From Caecibacter massiliensis (lineage in GTDB: Bacteria > Bacillota > Negativicutes > Veillonellales > Megasphaeraceae): a stretch of 64,000 nucleotides of DNA. Shown piece after piece: positions 1-7,363 of this stretch. The stretch spans positions 1,674,001 through 1,738,000 of the forward strand of contig LT608311.1 in the NCBI GenBank assembly GCA_900095875.1, written 5' to 3'. Below the pieces are notes generated by a model that was given only the letters and a program-made list of their open reading frames with translations, did not search any database and was not told where the DNA came from. Within the stretch, counting starts at the first letter, position 1; the number at the start of each line of letters is the position of its first letter. The translations under genes and the position numbers were made by a program.

Positions 1-2
1 AT

Positions 3-704
3 ATACAGAATATCAAATTTGATGAAAAAGGCCTCGTGCCGGCTATCGTACAGGAAGGCCGGAGTGGCAAAGTCCTGATGATGGCCTACATGAACGAAGA
101 ATCGCTGAAAAAGACCCTGGAAACGGGGCGGACCTGGTTCTACAGCCGCAGCCGCCAGAAACTCTGGAACAAAGGCGAAGAATCGGGCCATTTCCAGGAC
201 GTGCAGGCTATCGCCGTCGATTGCGATGCCGATACGCTGCTCATCACCGTCAATCAGACGGGAGCCGCCTGCCATACGGGGCACAAATCGTGCTTCTACC
301 GGGGCCTTGCCGGCAAAGACGAAACATCCTATGCGGGCAGCCTGTCTATGATGGCCGACCTGCAGGACGAAATAAAGGAAAAACGGGTTCATCCGACGGA
401 AAAATCCTATACGGCTTATCTCCTGCAGACGGGCATCGATAAAATCGGCAAGAAAATCGGCGAAGAAGGGGCAGAAGTCATCATCGCCGCCAAAAACGCC
501 GATCCTGTGGCAGGAGAACAGAACGAAGAAGCGGACAATCTGCGCCTGGAAGTGTGCAAGGAATCAGCCGATCTCCTGTATCATCTGGCCGTGCTCTGGG
601 AAGATACGGGCGTGACCGTCAACGATGTCATGACCATCCTCGAAGGGCGGAGCCATGTCAAAGGCAATAAAAAAACCGTCGGCCATCAGGACAAGACATT
701 TTGA
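3..704 (+). CDS. hisIE: Bifunctional phosphoribosyl-AMP cyclohydrolase / phosphoribosyl-ATP pyrophosphatase HisIE (5' truncated)
   Basis: This enzyme carries out steps 2 and 3 of histidine synthesis in the cytoplasm. The reading frame is open from the first bases of the window, reading [17 protein letters not shown], the usual HisI N-terminus, so the GTG at 36 is internal and the true start lies before the window. The HisI part shows DCDADT (metal site) and CHTGHKSC (zinc cysteines). The C-terminal third is HisE, with [16 protein letters not shown]. The rest of the his operon would be expected upstream, outside the window. The stop at 702-704 is 17 bases before the next gene. Confidence 0.95.
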   Translation: MQNIKFDEKGLVPAIVQEGRSGKVLMMAYMNEESLKKTLETGRTWFYSRSRQKLWNKGEESGHFQDVQAIAVDCDADTLLITVNQTGAACHTGHKSCFYRGLAGKDETSYAGSLSMMADLQDEIKEKRVHPTEKSYTAYLLQTGIDKIGKKIGEEGAEVIIAAKNADPVAGEQNEEADNLRLEVCKESADLLYHLAVLWEDTGVTVNDVMTILEGRSHVKGNKKTVGHQDKTF

Positions 705-721
705 TTACAAGGTGAAATAAA

Positions 722-1846
722 ATGAAGAAAGTAATTTTTGATGTCGATGGCGTGCTTCTCAGCGAAAAACGCTATTTTGACGTATCGGCCCTGACGCTCT
801 GGGAATGGTACAACAGTCCTTTGTACATGGGGCTGTCCCAGGAACCGGTCCGGGCCAATCTGACAGAAGAGGAAATACGGGACCTGCGGGCCCGTTACTG
901 GAAAGACGATGAAATCCTGCAGTGGCTCAAAGGCCATGGCGTCAACGACAACTGGGATATGGTCCACGCTCATATTTTCGTGACCCTCTGGCTCATGTTG
1001 GAACAGTATGCGGCGACGACAGGACAGATCCGCCGCCTCTCCTTTGACACCCTGCGCGGCGTCCGCCTGGCAGGCATTTTCCTGAAAAATTGTGACATAC
1101 CCACGGCCAGCGACGTACTGGATGTCCTCAGGGATACCGTGCCCGACGGCGCCAGCAAGGACCAGGTCTTTGAATACCTGGGCAAAGCCGCCGGCGAATC
1201 GAAAGGCGGCCAGGCCCTCGTACCCTATGCATCCCTCGACTCCTCTCTGTGGCATCTCCACGTGGACTGCTTCCAGAACTGGTATTTCGGTGACGACCTG
1301 TACCGGGAAACGTACGGCAGGGAACCGGATAACCCTGGCAAGAGCGGTTTTCTCACCAACGAAGACCCCCTGGCCGATCCGGATGATATCCGTCACCTGT
1401 TCCAGGAACTGAAGCGCCGCGGCTATGACATCGCCATCGCCACCGGCCGCAGCCGCCGGGAAATGGAAATTCCCTTCCGCCACTACGGCTGGTACGACGA
1501 ATTCGACCCGCTCTACATCTCGACTTCGACCGACGTCGACGAAGCGGCGGCCCTGCTCCACCGCTCCCTGGACAAACCCAATCCCTTTGCCTATTACCTG
1601 GGAGCTTTCGGCCATTACCCGGACCGCTACGCTGATTACGCAGATCATCCGGATACGTTCAAACAGGGGACCTATTACGTCGTAGGCGACTCCCTGGCTG
1701 ACGTATGGTGTGCCAGATCCATGGGCGCCGTCATGATTGGCACCCTCACCGGCCTCGACGGCCAGAACGCCCGGGCCATGTTCGAAGCAGAAGGAGCCGA
1801 CCATATCGTAAACAACGTCATGGATATACTGGACGTATTGAAGTGA
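722..1846 (+). CDS. HAD-superfamily hydrolase
   Basis: Predicted phosphatase-type hydrolase of 374 residues. It starts MKKVIFDVDGVL, with the HAD motif I nucleophile and acid at D7 and D9. The late segment YVVGDSLADVWCARSMGA fits motif IV, where acidic residues bind magnesium. Between them is a long cap-like region of more than 200 residues, larger than in phosphoglycolate phosphatases, so the substrate cannot be read from sequence. An SD-like AAGGTGA lies at about 709-715. It directly follows hisIE and may be co-transcribed; a role in histidinol-phosphate hydrolysis is possible but only a guess from position. Confidence 0.8.
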   Translation: MKKVIFDVDGVLLSEKRYFDVSALTLWEWYNSPLYMGLSQEPVRANLTEEEIRDLRARYWKDDEILQWLKGHGVNDNWDMVHAHIFVTLWLMLEQYAATTGQIRRLSFDTLRGVRLAGIFLKNCDIPTASDVLDVLRDTVPDGASKDQVFEYLGKAAGESKGGQALVPYASLDSSLWHLHVDCFQNWYFGDDLYRETYGREPDNPGKSGFLTNEDPLADPDDIRHLFQELKRRGYDIAIATGRSRREMEIPFRHYGWYDEFDPLYISTSTDVDEAAALLHRSLDKPNPFAYYLGAFGHYPDRYADYADHPDTFKQGTYYVVGDSLADVWCARSMGAVMIGTLTGLDGQNARAMFEAEGADHIVNNVMDILDVLK

Positions 1847-1847
1847 A

Positions 1848-1882
1848 AAGATAGTTTGAGGTTTGAAGTTTGATGAAAAGGC
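1848..1882 (+). repeat. Dispersed intergenic repeat, copy A (head)
   Basis: Begins AAAAGATAGTTT and ends GTTTGATGAAAAGGCC. The same head recurs at about 5639, 24604 and (shortened) 13541, each time just after a gene end or in an intergenic gap. Here it starts two bases after the HAD stop codon. Confidence 0.7.
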
Positions 1883-1919
1883 CGCGGAAGGGGTGCCGGC
1901 CGGGAAGAGCCGTTGGTCG

Positions 1920-1962
1920 TAGTTCGTTCGTCGAAGCCAGTTCGACGAACCGACTATTTTTA
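1920..1962 (+). terminator. Hairpin terminator built from the GTTCGTCGAA/TTCGACGAAC repeat pair
   Basis: GTTCGTCGAA (1926-1935) pairs perfectly with TTCGACGAAC (1941-1950) around a 5-base loop. The stem extends imperfectly outward and is followed by CTATTTTTAT. It probably ends the hisIE-HAD transcript. The same sequence pair flanks repeat copy B, so the terminator seems to derive from the repeat family. Confidence 0.6.
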
Positions 1963-1979
1963 TACAAAACTTAGCGATT

Positions 1980-2147
1980 AAGCGCCGCGACGACTGGCGT
2001 TTTATGTCAGGCATCGTCGGCGGGTCCGTCAGATGCAAGGAGGATGGAAGGAGGCGAAGCGGGGCTACGCTGACTGACGACGACGTGGCAGATGATGGGC
2101 ACGCTGACGAGGCATAGTAAAAAAGCCAGACGCCGCGGTGCGTAGAA
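1980..2147. repeat. Imperfect long inverted repeat (MITE-like), no gene inside
   Basis: The left arm (about 1981-2036) and the reverse complement of the right arm (about 2085-2147) align well: CCGCGACGACTGGCGTTTT on the left against CCGCGGCGTCTGGCTTTTTT on the right, then ATG...TCGTCGGCGGGTCCGTCAGATGC against ATGCCTCGTCAGCGTGCCCATCATCTGC. Arms are about 55 bases around a GC-rich centre. The element abuts the RBS of the next gene. Confidence 0.5.
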
Positions 2148-2159
2148 AGGGTGGTTATT

Positions 2160-3341
2160 GTGAGTCAGATTCAGGAACTGGCAAAGAAATATCAGGATAC
2201 GGTCGTATCATTGCGGCGGGAGTTCCACCGCCATCCGGAACTGAGTTTCCAGGAAGTGGAAACGACGAAACGGATTGCTGCCGAATTGGACAAACTGGGG
2301 ATTCCCTATGAAATCAACCCGGAAAAGAATACGGGCCTCGTCGCCTGCCTCAAAGGCGGAAAACCTGGCAAGGCCGTAGCACTCCGCGCCGATATCGACG
2401 GGCTGCCGGTCAAAGAACTGACAGGCCTTCCCTTTGCTTCGGAAAACGAAGGTAAAATGCATGCCTGTGGTCATGACAACCACATCGCCATGCTCCTTGG
2501 GGCGGCGTACATCCTCCACGAAGTACAGGACCAGATCTGCGGCACGGTCTATTTCGTTTTCCAGCCGGCAGAAGAACTCTGCGCCGGTGCGGAATACATG
2601 CTGCGCTTCGGCGACTGGTATGATAAAGTCGGCTCCATGTACGCGGCCCATGTCTGGTTCGACATGCCTGCCGGCAAGGTCAATATCCAGGCCGGCCCCC
2701 GCTTTGCCGCCGGCACCCATTTCTACATCGACGTTCACGGCACGGGCTGCCACGGATCGCTGCCTCATCAGGGCATCGATGCCTCGGTCGTAGCGGCGTC
2801 TATCCTGCTCAATATCCAGACCATCGTATCCCGCCGGGTCAGCCCCCTCGATTCGGTTGCCCTGACCATAGGCACCGTCCGGAGTGGCACGGCCTTTAAT
2901 ATCGTCTCCGGCGAAGCCCATATGGAAGGGACATGCCGTTATTTCCTGCCGGAAACGGGCAAACTGCTGGAAACGATGCTGAGCGATATGGTCCGCGATA
3001 CGGCTCATCAGTACGGTGCTACCGCCGATTTCCACATGGATCTCATCGCCCCGCCGACTATCAATGACGCAGCCTGTGCCGGGCTGGGAGCCAAAGCGGC
3101 GGCCAAAGTCGTAGGCGAAGACAACGTCGTCCCCATGGAACACACCATGGCCTGCGAAGATTTTGCCTTCTATACGGAAAAGAAGCCCTGCTGCTACGGC
3201 ATCGTCGGCATCCGCAATCCCGAAAAAAATGCCATGTATCCCCAGCACAGCAACCGCTATACCGTCGATGAGGACGTGTTGGGAAACGGCGCTGCTATCT
3301 TTGCCCAGTATGCCCTCGACTGGCTGGAAGCCAATAAATAA
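2160..3341 (+). CDS. M20 family metallopeptidase / amidohydrolase (N-acyl-amino-acid hydrolase type)
   Basis: Predicted cytoplasmic zinc hydrolase that removes acyl or aminoacyl groups from amino acids or short peptides. About 393 residues, the normal size for the M20D subfamily. The metal-binding segment HACGHDNH and the catalytic PAEELCAGAEYM are present, and a dimerisation (lid) domain follows. Two in-frame GTG codons exist, at 2151 and 2160; the SD-like AAAGGGTGG at 2145-2153 is better spaced for 2160. The gene is a single transcription unit with its own terminator at 3356-3397. The exact substrate is not readable. Confidence 0.85.
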   Translation: MSQIQELAKKYQDTVVSLRREFHRHPELSFQEVETTKRIAAELDKLGIPYEINPEKNTGLVACLKGGKPGKAVALRADIDGLPVKELTGLPFASENEGKMHACGHDNHIAMLLGAAYILHEVQDQICGTVYFVFQPAEELCAGAEYMLRFGDWYDKVGSMYAAHVWFDMPAGKVNIQAGPRFAAGTHFYIDVHGTGCHGSLPHQGIDASVVAASILLNIQTIVSRRVSPLDSVALTIGTVRSGTAFNIVSGEAHMEGTCRYFLPETGKLLETMLSDMVRDTAHQYGATADFHMDLIAPPTINDAACAGLGAKAAAKVVGEDNVVPMEHTMACEDFAFYTEKKPCCYGIVGIRNPEKNAMYPQHSNRYTVDEDVLGNGAAIFAQYALDWLEANK

Positions 3342-3355
3342 TAGAATTACATTCC

Positions 3356-3397
3356 ATCCATCATCTCCTTGTAAATCCGGGGGATGATGGATTTTTT
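3356..3397 (+). terminator. Intrinsic terminator after the M20 gene
   Basis: ATCCATCATC (3356-3365) pairs with GATGATGGAT (3383-3392) and runs into a T6 tract. Confidence 0.85.
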
Positions 3398-3494
3398 ATT
3401 TCCTGCCATAGAAGACAGAATATGACAGAAAATAAGAGACTTCACTCAGATACGGGCAGAAGAAATAAAATTAGAATAAAGTTCTAAAATTGTA

Positions 3495-3523
3495 TTGACA
3501 GAGCCTGGTGCCTATGGTAAACT
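3495..3523 (+). promoter_or_regulatory. Sigma-70 type promoter of the T-box operon
   Basis: TTGACA (3495-3500), 17 bases, then TAAACT (3518-3523). It places the transcript start near 3530, just before the T-box stem I. Confidence 0.8.
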
Positions 3524-3540
3524 TACACCATCAACTGAAC

Positions 3541-3805
3541 AACAGGCAATGAAGAGAAGAGTACAGAAGCAGGAATGGCCCAGAGAGTCTCCACATGGTG
3601 GGAGGAGATGCAAGACAGCTTCTGGAAGATGGCCTCTGAGCCGGCAGGTCGAATAGTGAGACCGCCCGGGTGCACCCGTTACTGTGCTGGAGTATTGAGG
3701 GCCTGTGGCCTGCGTACTCGAGAAGGCCGGCTTTGTGAAGAGCCGGTGAAATTGGGTGGTAACACGGTACTTCCGTCCCTTTGCGGGGATGGAAGTTTTT
3801 TTTTA
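3541..3805 (+). promoter_or_regulatory. T-box leader, AUG (methionine) specifier inferred
   Basis: The T-box sequence GGGTGGTAACACGG is at 3754-3767. It is followed by a terminator hairpin (ACTTCC...GGAAGT, 3769-3796) and a run of nine T. In stem I, CAGAAGC (3564-3570) pairs with GCTTCTG (3618-3624). This leaves an internal loop with AGTA on the 5' side and GAAGATGG on the 3' side, the usual specifier-loop layout. The codon in specifier position reads ATG (3629-3631), so uncharged tRNA-Met should allow read-through. This fits the MetQ-type gene downstream. The class is certain; the specifier is my reading of the fold. Confidence 0.9.
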
Positions 3806-3820
3806 TGATGAGGTGACACG

Positions 3821-4675
3821 ATGGAACAGCAGAAACAGACAGGGCAGCAGCGAAGTGCCCTGAAACAACGGATCAAACGGCAGGCCCTGCGTCTGGGGGC
3901 CAATATTGTGGGATTTGCCAGCGTAGACCGCTGGCCGCAGCAGGGAGAAGTGGCCGAAGCGTACTGGCCCCAGTCCATCTGGCCCTGGAGCCGGACGGTC
4001 ATCGTCCTGGGCGTACAGATTTACCTTCCCATGATTGAAACGACGCCATCGGTCGTCTATTCCGAATGTTACAATACGACGAACCGTCTCCTCGATGACA
4101 CGGCATACCGCCTGGCCAACAAGCTCAACCAGTGGGGTTACCGGGCTCATTGGTTTCCCCGCGACTGCTACGGCGACATTTCCGTCCTGGTCAAAAAACC
4201 GGAAGCAGCCTTTTCCCACGTCTTTGCCGGAAAATACGCCGGCCTGGGGACGCTGGGACTCAATCACACCCTGATCACGCCCGAATACGGCCCGCGGGTG
4301 CGCCTCGTATCGGTCATTACCGACGCTGACGTACCGGCCGACGCCATGCAGGAAAAAGACTTGTGCATCCAGTGCAAGCGCTGCGTCTTCAACTGTCCGA
4401 CCCATGCCTTTACGCCCCGGAACGACCGGCTCATCGCCGATATGGCCAAAGCGCGCTGTGCCGGCTATCATCAGAAACTCAAGACGGAATTCCGCTATCC
4501 CTGCGGCGTCTGTATTGCCGTTTGTCCCGTAGGGGCCGACCGCAAACGCTATGGCATGCATTCCGTCACAGCAGACGGGGTGGCACACTGCCGCGATTTC
4601 GGATCGGCCAACGCCGTAGAAGGCCGGGGCGTGCCGGAAGAAGCACAGAAAATCATCGATACGGCCATCCGCTGA
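3821..4675 (+). CDS. QueG-like 4Fe-4S double-cluster protein (epoxyqueuosine reductase-related)
   Basis: 284 residues. The N-terminal two thirds match the epoxyqueuosine reductase-like fold, including AGLGTLGLNHTLITPEYGPR. The C-terminal part holds two ferredoxin-type clusters: CIQCKRCVFNCP and CGVCIAVCP. Authentic QueG acts on tRNA wobble queuosine with cobalamin; this copy is shorter than typical QueG and sits first in a methionine T-box operon before metQ. A role linked to methionine or corrinoid metabolism is therefore as likely as tRNA modification. Start ATG 3821 has GAGGTGA seven bases upstream. The T-box terminator ends just before it. Confidence 0.75.
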   Translation: MEQQKQTGQQRSALKQRIKRQALRLGANIVGFASVDRWPQQGEVAEAYWPQSIWPWSRTVIVLGVQIYLPMIETTPSVVYSECYNTTNRLLDDTAYRLANKLNQWGYRAHWFPRDCYGDISVLVKKPEAAFSHVFAGKYAGLGTLGLNHTLITPEYGPRVRLVSVITDADVPADAMQEKDLCIQCKRCVFNCPTHAFTPRNDRLIADMAKARCAGYHQKLKTEFRYPCGVCIAVCPVGADRKRYGMHSVTADGVAHCRDFGSANAVEGRGVPEEAQKIIDTAIR

Positions 4676-4762
4676 TTCCCTGCATACGGGGATGCGCACT
4701 GCCGTATCCCTGCAAATATAAAATATACCGATTTTGTATACAAATAAAAGGAGGAATATGAC

Positions 4763-5587
4763 ATGCATATTCAATGGAAAAAAATCATCACCCTGACTCT
4801 CACCGCCCTGGCCCTGACCGCCGTCCTGGCAGGCTGTGGCAGCACTCAGAATGGCAGTGCGGAAAAGAAAGAAATCACCGTAGGCGTCAACCCCGGATCG
4901 GGGGAACAGATCATGGAACAGGTCGCCAAGGCCGCGGCCAAAGACGGCCTGACCGTCAAAGTCAAGGTATTCTCGGACTACATCACACCCGATAAAGCCC
5001 TGGCCGATGGCGATATCGACCTCAACTCCTATCAGCACGTGCCGTTCCTCAATACGTTCAATGAAAAAAATGGTACTGATCTCGTCCCCATCGGCGATAC
5101 CTACCTGGCACCGATTGCCCTCTACTCCCACCGCTATACGGATATCAAAGACGTACCGGACGGCGCCCGCATCGCCATCCCCAACGACCCCAATAATGGC
5201 AGCCGGGCTCTGCTGCTCCTGAGCAAACTGGGCTGGATCACCCTCCGGGATGGTGCCGACCAGACCAAACTGACGACCCAGGACATCACCTCCAATCCCA
5301 GGCACATCGACATCGTAGAACTGGAAGCCGGCCAGCTGCCCCGTTCCATCGATGATGCCGACGGCGCCATCATCAACGCCGGATACGCCATCACCGCCGG
5401 CCTGCGCATCAGCGACCGTATCGCCACCGAAGACGATACCAGCCCCTATGTCAACGTCATCGCCGCCCGGGCCAAAGACAAAGACAACCCGGCATATCAG
5501 AAATTTGTCAAAGCCTTCCAGTCTCCGGAAGTCAGACAATACATCGAAGAAAACTTCAAAGGCGAGCTCCTGCCGGCCTGGAAGTAA
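4763..5587 (+). CDS. metQ: MetQ/NlpA-family substrate-binding lipoprotein
   Basis: Binding lipoprotein for methionine uptake, anchored on the outer face of the inner membrane. It has a signal peptide with lipobox LAGC (lipidated C25), then the NlpA fold: EITVGVNPGSGEQIMEQVA, YQHVPFLNTF and a late INAGYAI. At 274 residues it is of normal length. SD AGGAGG lies 8 bases before ATG 4763. It is second in the T-box operon, so methionine limitation should raise its expression. No MetN ATPase or MetI permease gene is adjacent: the operon closes with a terminator, so the partner subunits must be encoded elsewhere. Confidence 0.88.
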   Translation: MHIQWKKIITLTLTALALTAVLAGCGSTQNGSAEKKEITVGVNPGSGEQIMEQVAKAAAKDGLTVKVKVFSDYITPDKALADGDIDLNSYQHVPFLNTFNEKNGTDLVPIGDTYLAPIALYSHRYTDIKDVPDGARIAIPNDPNNGSRALLLLSKLGWITLRDGADQTKLTTQDITSNPRHIDIVELEAGQLPRSIDDADGAIINAGYAITAGLRISDRIATEDDTSPYVNVIAARAKDKDNPAYQKFVKAFQSPEVRQYIEENFKGELLPAWK

Positions 5588-5590
5588 GAG

Positions 5591-5629
5591 ACAGCCCTTT
5601 CCTGTTCGTACGGGAAAGGGCTGTTGTTT
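5591..5629 (+). terminator. Intrinsic terminator after metQ
   Basis: ACAGCCCTTTCC (5591-5602) pairs with GGAAAGGGCTGT (5613-5624), followed by TGTTTG. Confidence 0.8.
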
Positions 5630-5638
5630 GTAGGTTGG

Positions 5639-5840
5639 AAAAGATAGTTTAACGTTTGATGAAAAGGCCGCAGGCCGTTCGTCGAAGCGGGAAAGGCTGG
5701 CAGCTGGTGGCCAGTGATTAGTGGTTAGCAGGAAGGGCAGCAGTCATCAGTCATCAGCCAGTAGCCGGTTCGACGGACCGGGTATCTTTGCCGTCCCTGA
5801 TAAGGGAAGGAGGGCCACGAAGTGGCGGAAGGGTTCTTAT
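5639..5840 (+). repeat. Dispersed intergenic repeat, copy B (longest copy)
   Basis: The head AAAAGATAGTTTAACGTTTG...GAAAAGGCCGC is followed by CCGTTCGTCGAAGCGG. After about 100 bases comes the matching inverted segment GGTTCGACGGACC, then a tail TCTTTGCCGTCCCTGATAAG and GGGAAGG...CCACGAAGTGGCGGAAGG that recurs in copy C. Short direct repeats CAGTCATCAGTCATCAG lie in the middle. A 91-codon open frame at 5721-5996 crosses it but looks like chance. Confidence 0.65.
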
Positions 5841-5856
5841 TTCAATAAAGAGTTCA

Positions 5857-5904
5857 TTCTGAGTCCGATTGTCCGTTCGACGTGCAGCATCCTCGGACTC
5901 AGAA
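5857..5904. repeat. 12-base perfect inverted repeat in the gap before the orphan gene
   Basis: TTCTGAGTCCGA (5857-5868) and TCGGACTCAGAA (5893-5904) around a 24-base loop. No T-tract follows, so it is not an obvious terminator. Confidence 0.5.
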
Positions 5905-5942
5905 ATTGGGACTCATATGATAAAAAGGCCGGGCCCGATGGA

Positions 5943-5971
5943 TTGACACATATGTTCGATGAAGGTATCAT
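5943..5971 (+). promoter_or_regulatory. Promoter of the orphan gene at 6025
   Basis: TTGACA (5943-5948), 17 bases, TATCAT (5966-5971). It supports expression of the small downstream gene. Confidence 0.65.
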
Positions 5972-6024
5972 ATTATGTAACAATACGAGTGATTGAACGG
6001 TTTACAGGATAGGAGGAGTGGCGT

Positions 6025-6363
6025 ATGGGACGGTACAATGTAGCTGTCATTGGCAATCGTAAAAACATAATAGATAGGATGTGTGCATTAATACCGGATT
6101 ATATTGACTATTTTGAGGAAGAAACTTGCCGTGTCATACGTGTCGTCGGAAGGCATACTATTATTTCCTGGTCTAAGTCAGGGAAAGCGAAGCAGATTGT
6201 ACCCCTAGAAGAGCTGAATCCCCAGAATGAACATGAAAAATTGTACCTCGCGGCTGTGGTGGATCAATACGATAATTTTCTCATGGATGCTGACGATGGT
6301 AAGAGACGGCTGTTAGAAATGAATCACCGTGATTGGCTGTATGTGTTTGAATGTCATATGTAG
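6025..6363 (+). CDS. Hypothetical 112-residue protein
   Basis: I do not recognise this family. It is a short, soluble, acidic-to-neutral protein with no signal peptide, membrane segment or known motif. It starts MGRYNVAVIGNRKNIIDRM and ends with WLYVFECHM. A strong SD (ATAGGAGGAG) stands about 7 bases before ATG 6025, and a good promoter lies at 5943-5971, so it is probably expressed. Codon use is more AT-rich than in its neighbours, which could mean recent acquisition. The nearest genes, metQ and trmB, do not suggest a role. Confidence 0.6.
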   Translation: MGRYNVAVIGNRKNIIDRMCALIPDYIDYFEEETCRVIRVVGRHTIISWSKSGKAKQIVPLEELNPQNEHEKLYLAAVVDQYDNFLMDADDGKRRLLEMNHRDWLYVFECHM

Positions 6364-6589
6364 AAACTTACTGATATATCCCTGATAATCATTTGCATAT
6401 TTGGAAATGAGGTGACAGGTTTGGCGTTATGATGCAGGTCTTGTGGGGCTGCTCTGGAAGTGGTATTATTTATCGTATTGTTTCCCGTCCATGACATTAT
6501 GAGTATTGCCTTTTCCCAGGTACTGGAGTTTATTGTGGGAACAGAGGGGAAAGGTCATGAGTATCTGACGCCTGCCTGCCGTCCCCGTC

Positions 6590-6618
6590 TTGACAGTGCC
6601 TTTTATATTACCTATAAT
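6590..6618 (+). promoter_or_regulatory. Promoter of the trmB operon
   Basis: TTGACA (6590-6595), 17 bases, TATAAT (6613-6618): both boxes match consensus. It lies inside a 65-codon open frame (6460-6657), which argues that frame is not a gene. The rest of 6364-6589 holds nothing I can identify. Confidence 0.8.
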
Positions 6619-6641
6619 AGTACAAGTAAATTTATGTCTAT

Positions 6642-6674
6642 GGCTGATTTCGTGTGATGGAATCAGCCTTTTTT
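6642..6674 (+). promoter_or_regulatory. Attenuator-like hairpin in the trmB leader
   Basis: GGCTGATT (6642-6649) pairs with AATCAGCC (6661-6668), followed by T6. It sits between the promoter and the SD AAAGGAG, so full-length transcripts must read through it. Confidence 0.65.
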
Positions 6675-6688
6675 AAAGGAGTTATGCT

Positions 6689-7363
6689 ATGCGTTTACGA
6701 AGAAAACCCTGGATTGACGATGCCATCCGCGAGTATGATGCGTTTGTCCATCTGTCCGGGGCGGAGGAATATAAGGGCCGCTGGCGGTCTGTGTTTGCCC
6801 GCCCCGATGCGCCGCTCTGGGTCGAGCTGGGTACGGGAAAGGGGAATTTCATTTCCCAGATGGCCGTGCTGCACCCGGAGGTGAATTTTATCGGGATCGA
6901 AATCCAGACGGGGGTCCTGTATTATGCCGGAAAGAAATGCGCTGAAGCGGAAGTTTCCAATGTACATCTGCTAAAGTATGATGTGGCAAAAATCGAGGAT
7001 ATCTTTGCTCCCGGTGAAGTGGACCGGTTTTTCATCAATTTCTGTGATCCCTGGCCCAAGTCGCGCCACGCCAAGCGCCGTCTGACGTACCGTCTGTTTC
7101 TGGACCGCTATGCCCGGCTGCTGGCTCCGGGAGGCATGGTATTGTTCAAATCCGATAATGCCGGTCTGTTCGATTTTACGCTGGAAGAATTCCGCCAGCG
7201 GAACTGGCCGTTGTCAGAGGTGACCTATGATCTGCATCATAGTGATATCGTCAATGAAGCGATGACGGAATACGAAGCGAAATTCAGTGCCAAAGGGCAG
7301 CCGATTTTCCATTGCGCCGCCACCCGCCCGGCGGAGGTGAAGGCTGATGAATCCGCACACTAA
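6689..7363 (+). CDS. trmB: tRNA (guanine-N7)-methyltransferase
   Basis: SAM-dependent enzyme that methylates G46 in the variable loop of tRNAs. At 224 residues it is of typical length. The SAM-binding region is VELGTGKGNFISQMA followed by the acidic EIQTG strand end. The family motif NFCDPWPKSRHAKRRL is intact. ATG 6689 has SD AAAGGAG with normal spacing; an upstream in-frame start is not needed. It is the first gene of an apparent trmB-ftsW-uraA-hydE operon; its 3' end overlaps the next gene by 17 bases. Confidence 0.93.
   Translation: MRLRRKPWIDDAIREYDAFVHLSGAEEYKGRWRSVFARPDAPLWVELGTGKGNFISQMAVLHPEVNFIGIEIQTGVLYYAGKKCAEAEVSNVHLLKYDVAKIEDIFAPGEVDRFFINFCDPWPKSRHAKRRLTYRLFLDRYARLLAPGGMVLFKSDNAGLFDFTLEEFRQRNWPLSEVTYDLHHSDIVNEAMTEYEAKFSAKGQPIFHCAATRPAEVKADESAH

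Noticed and set aside
15-35. Repeat head TTTGATGAAAA inside hisIE
   Set aside because: It is the normal coding sequence for FDEK of HisI, so the likeness to the repeat head is probably chance.
5721-5996. 91-codon frame in the gap after metQ
   Set aside because: It lies across repeat copy B and the inverted repeat at 5857-5904, and the next gene's promoter is inside it.
6460-6657. 65-codon frame before trmB
   Set aside because: A consensus promoter (6590-6618) and an attenuator hairpin overlap it, and it has no SD.
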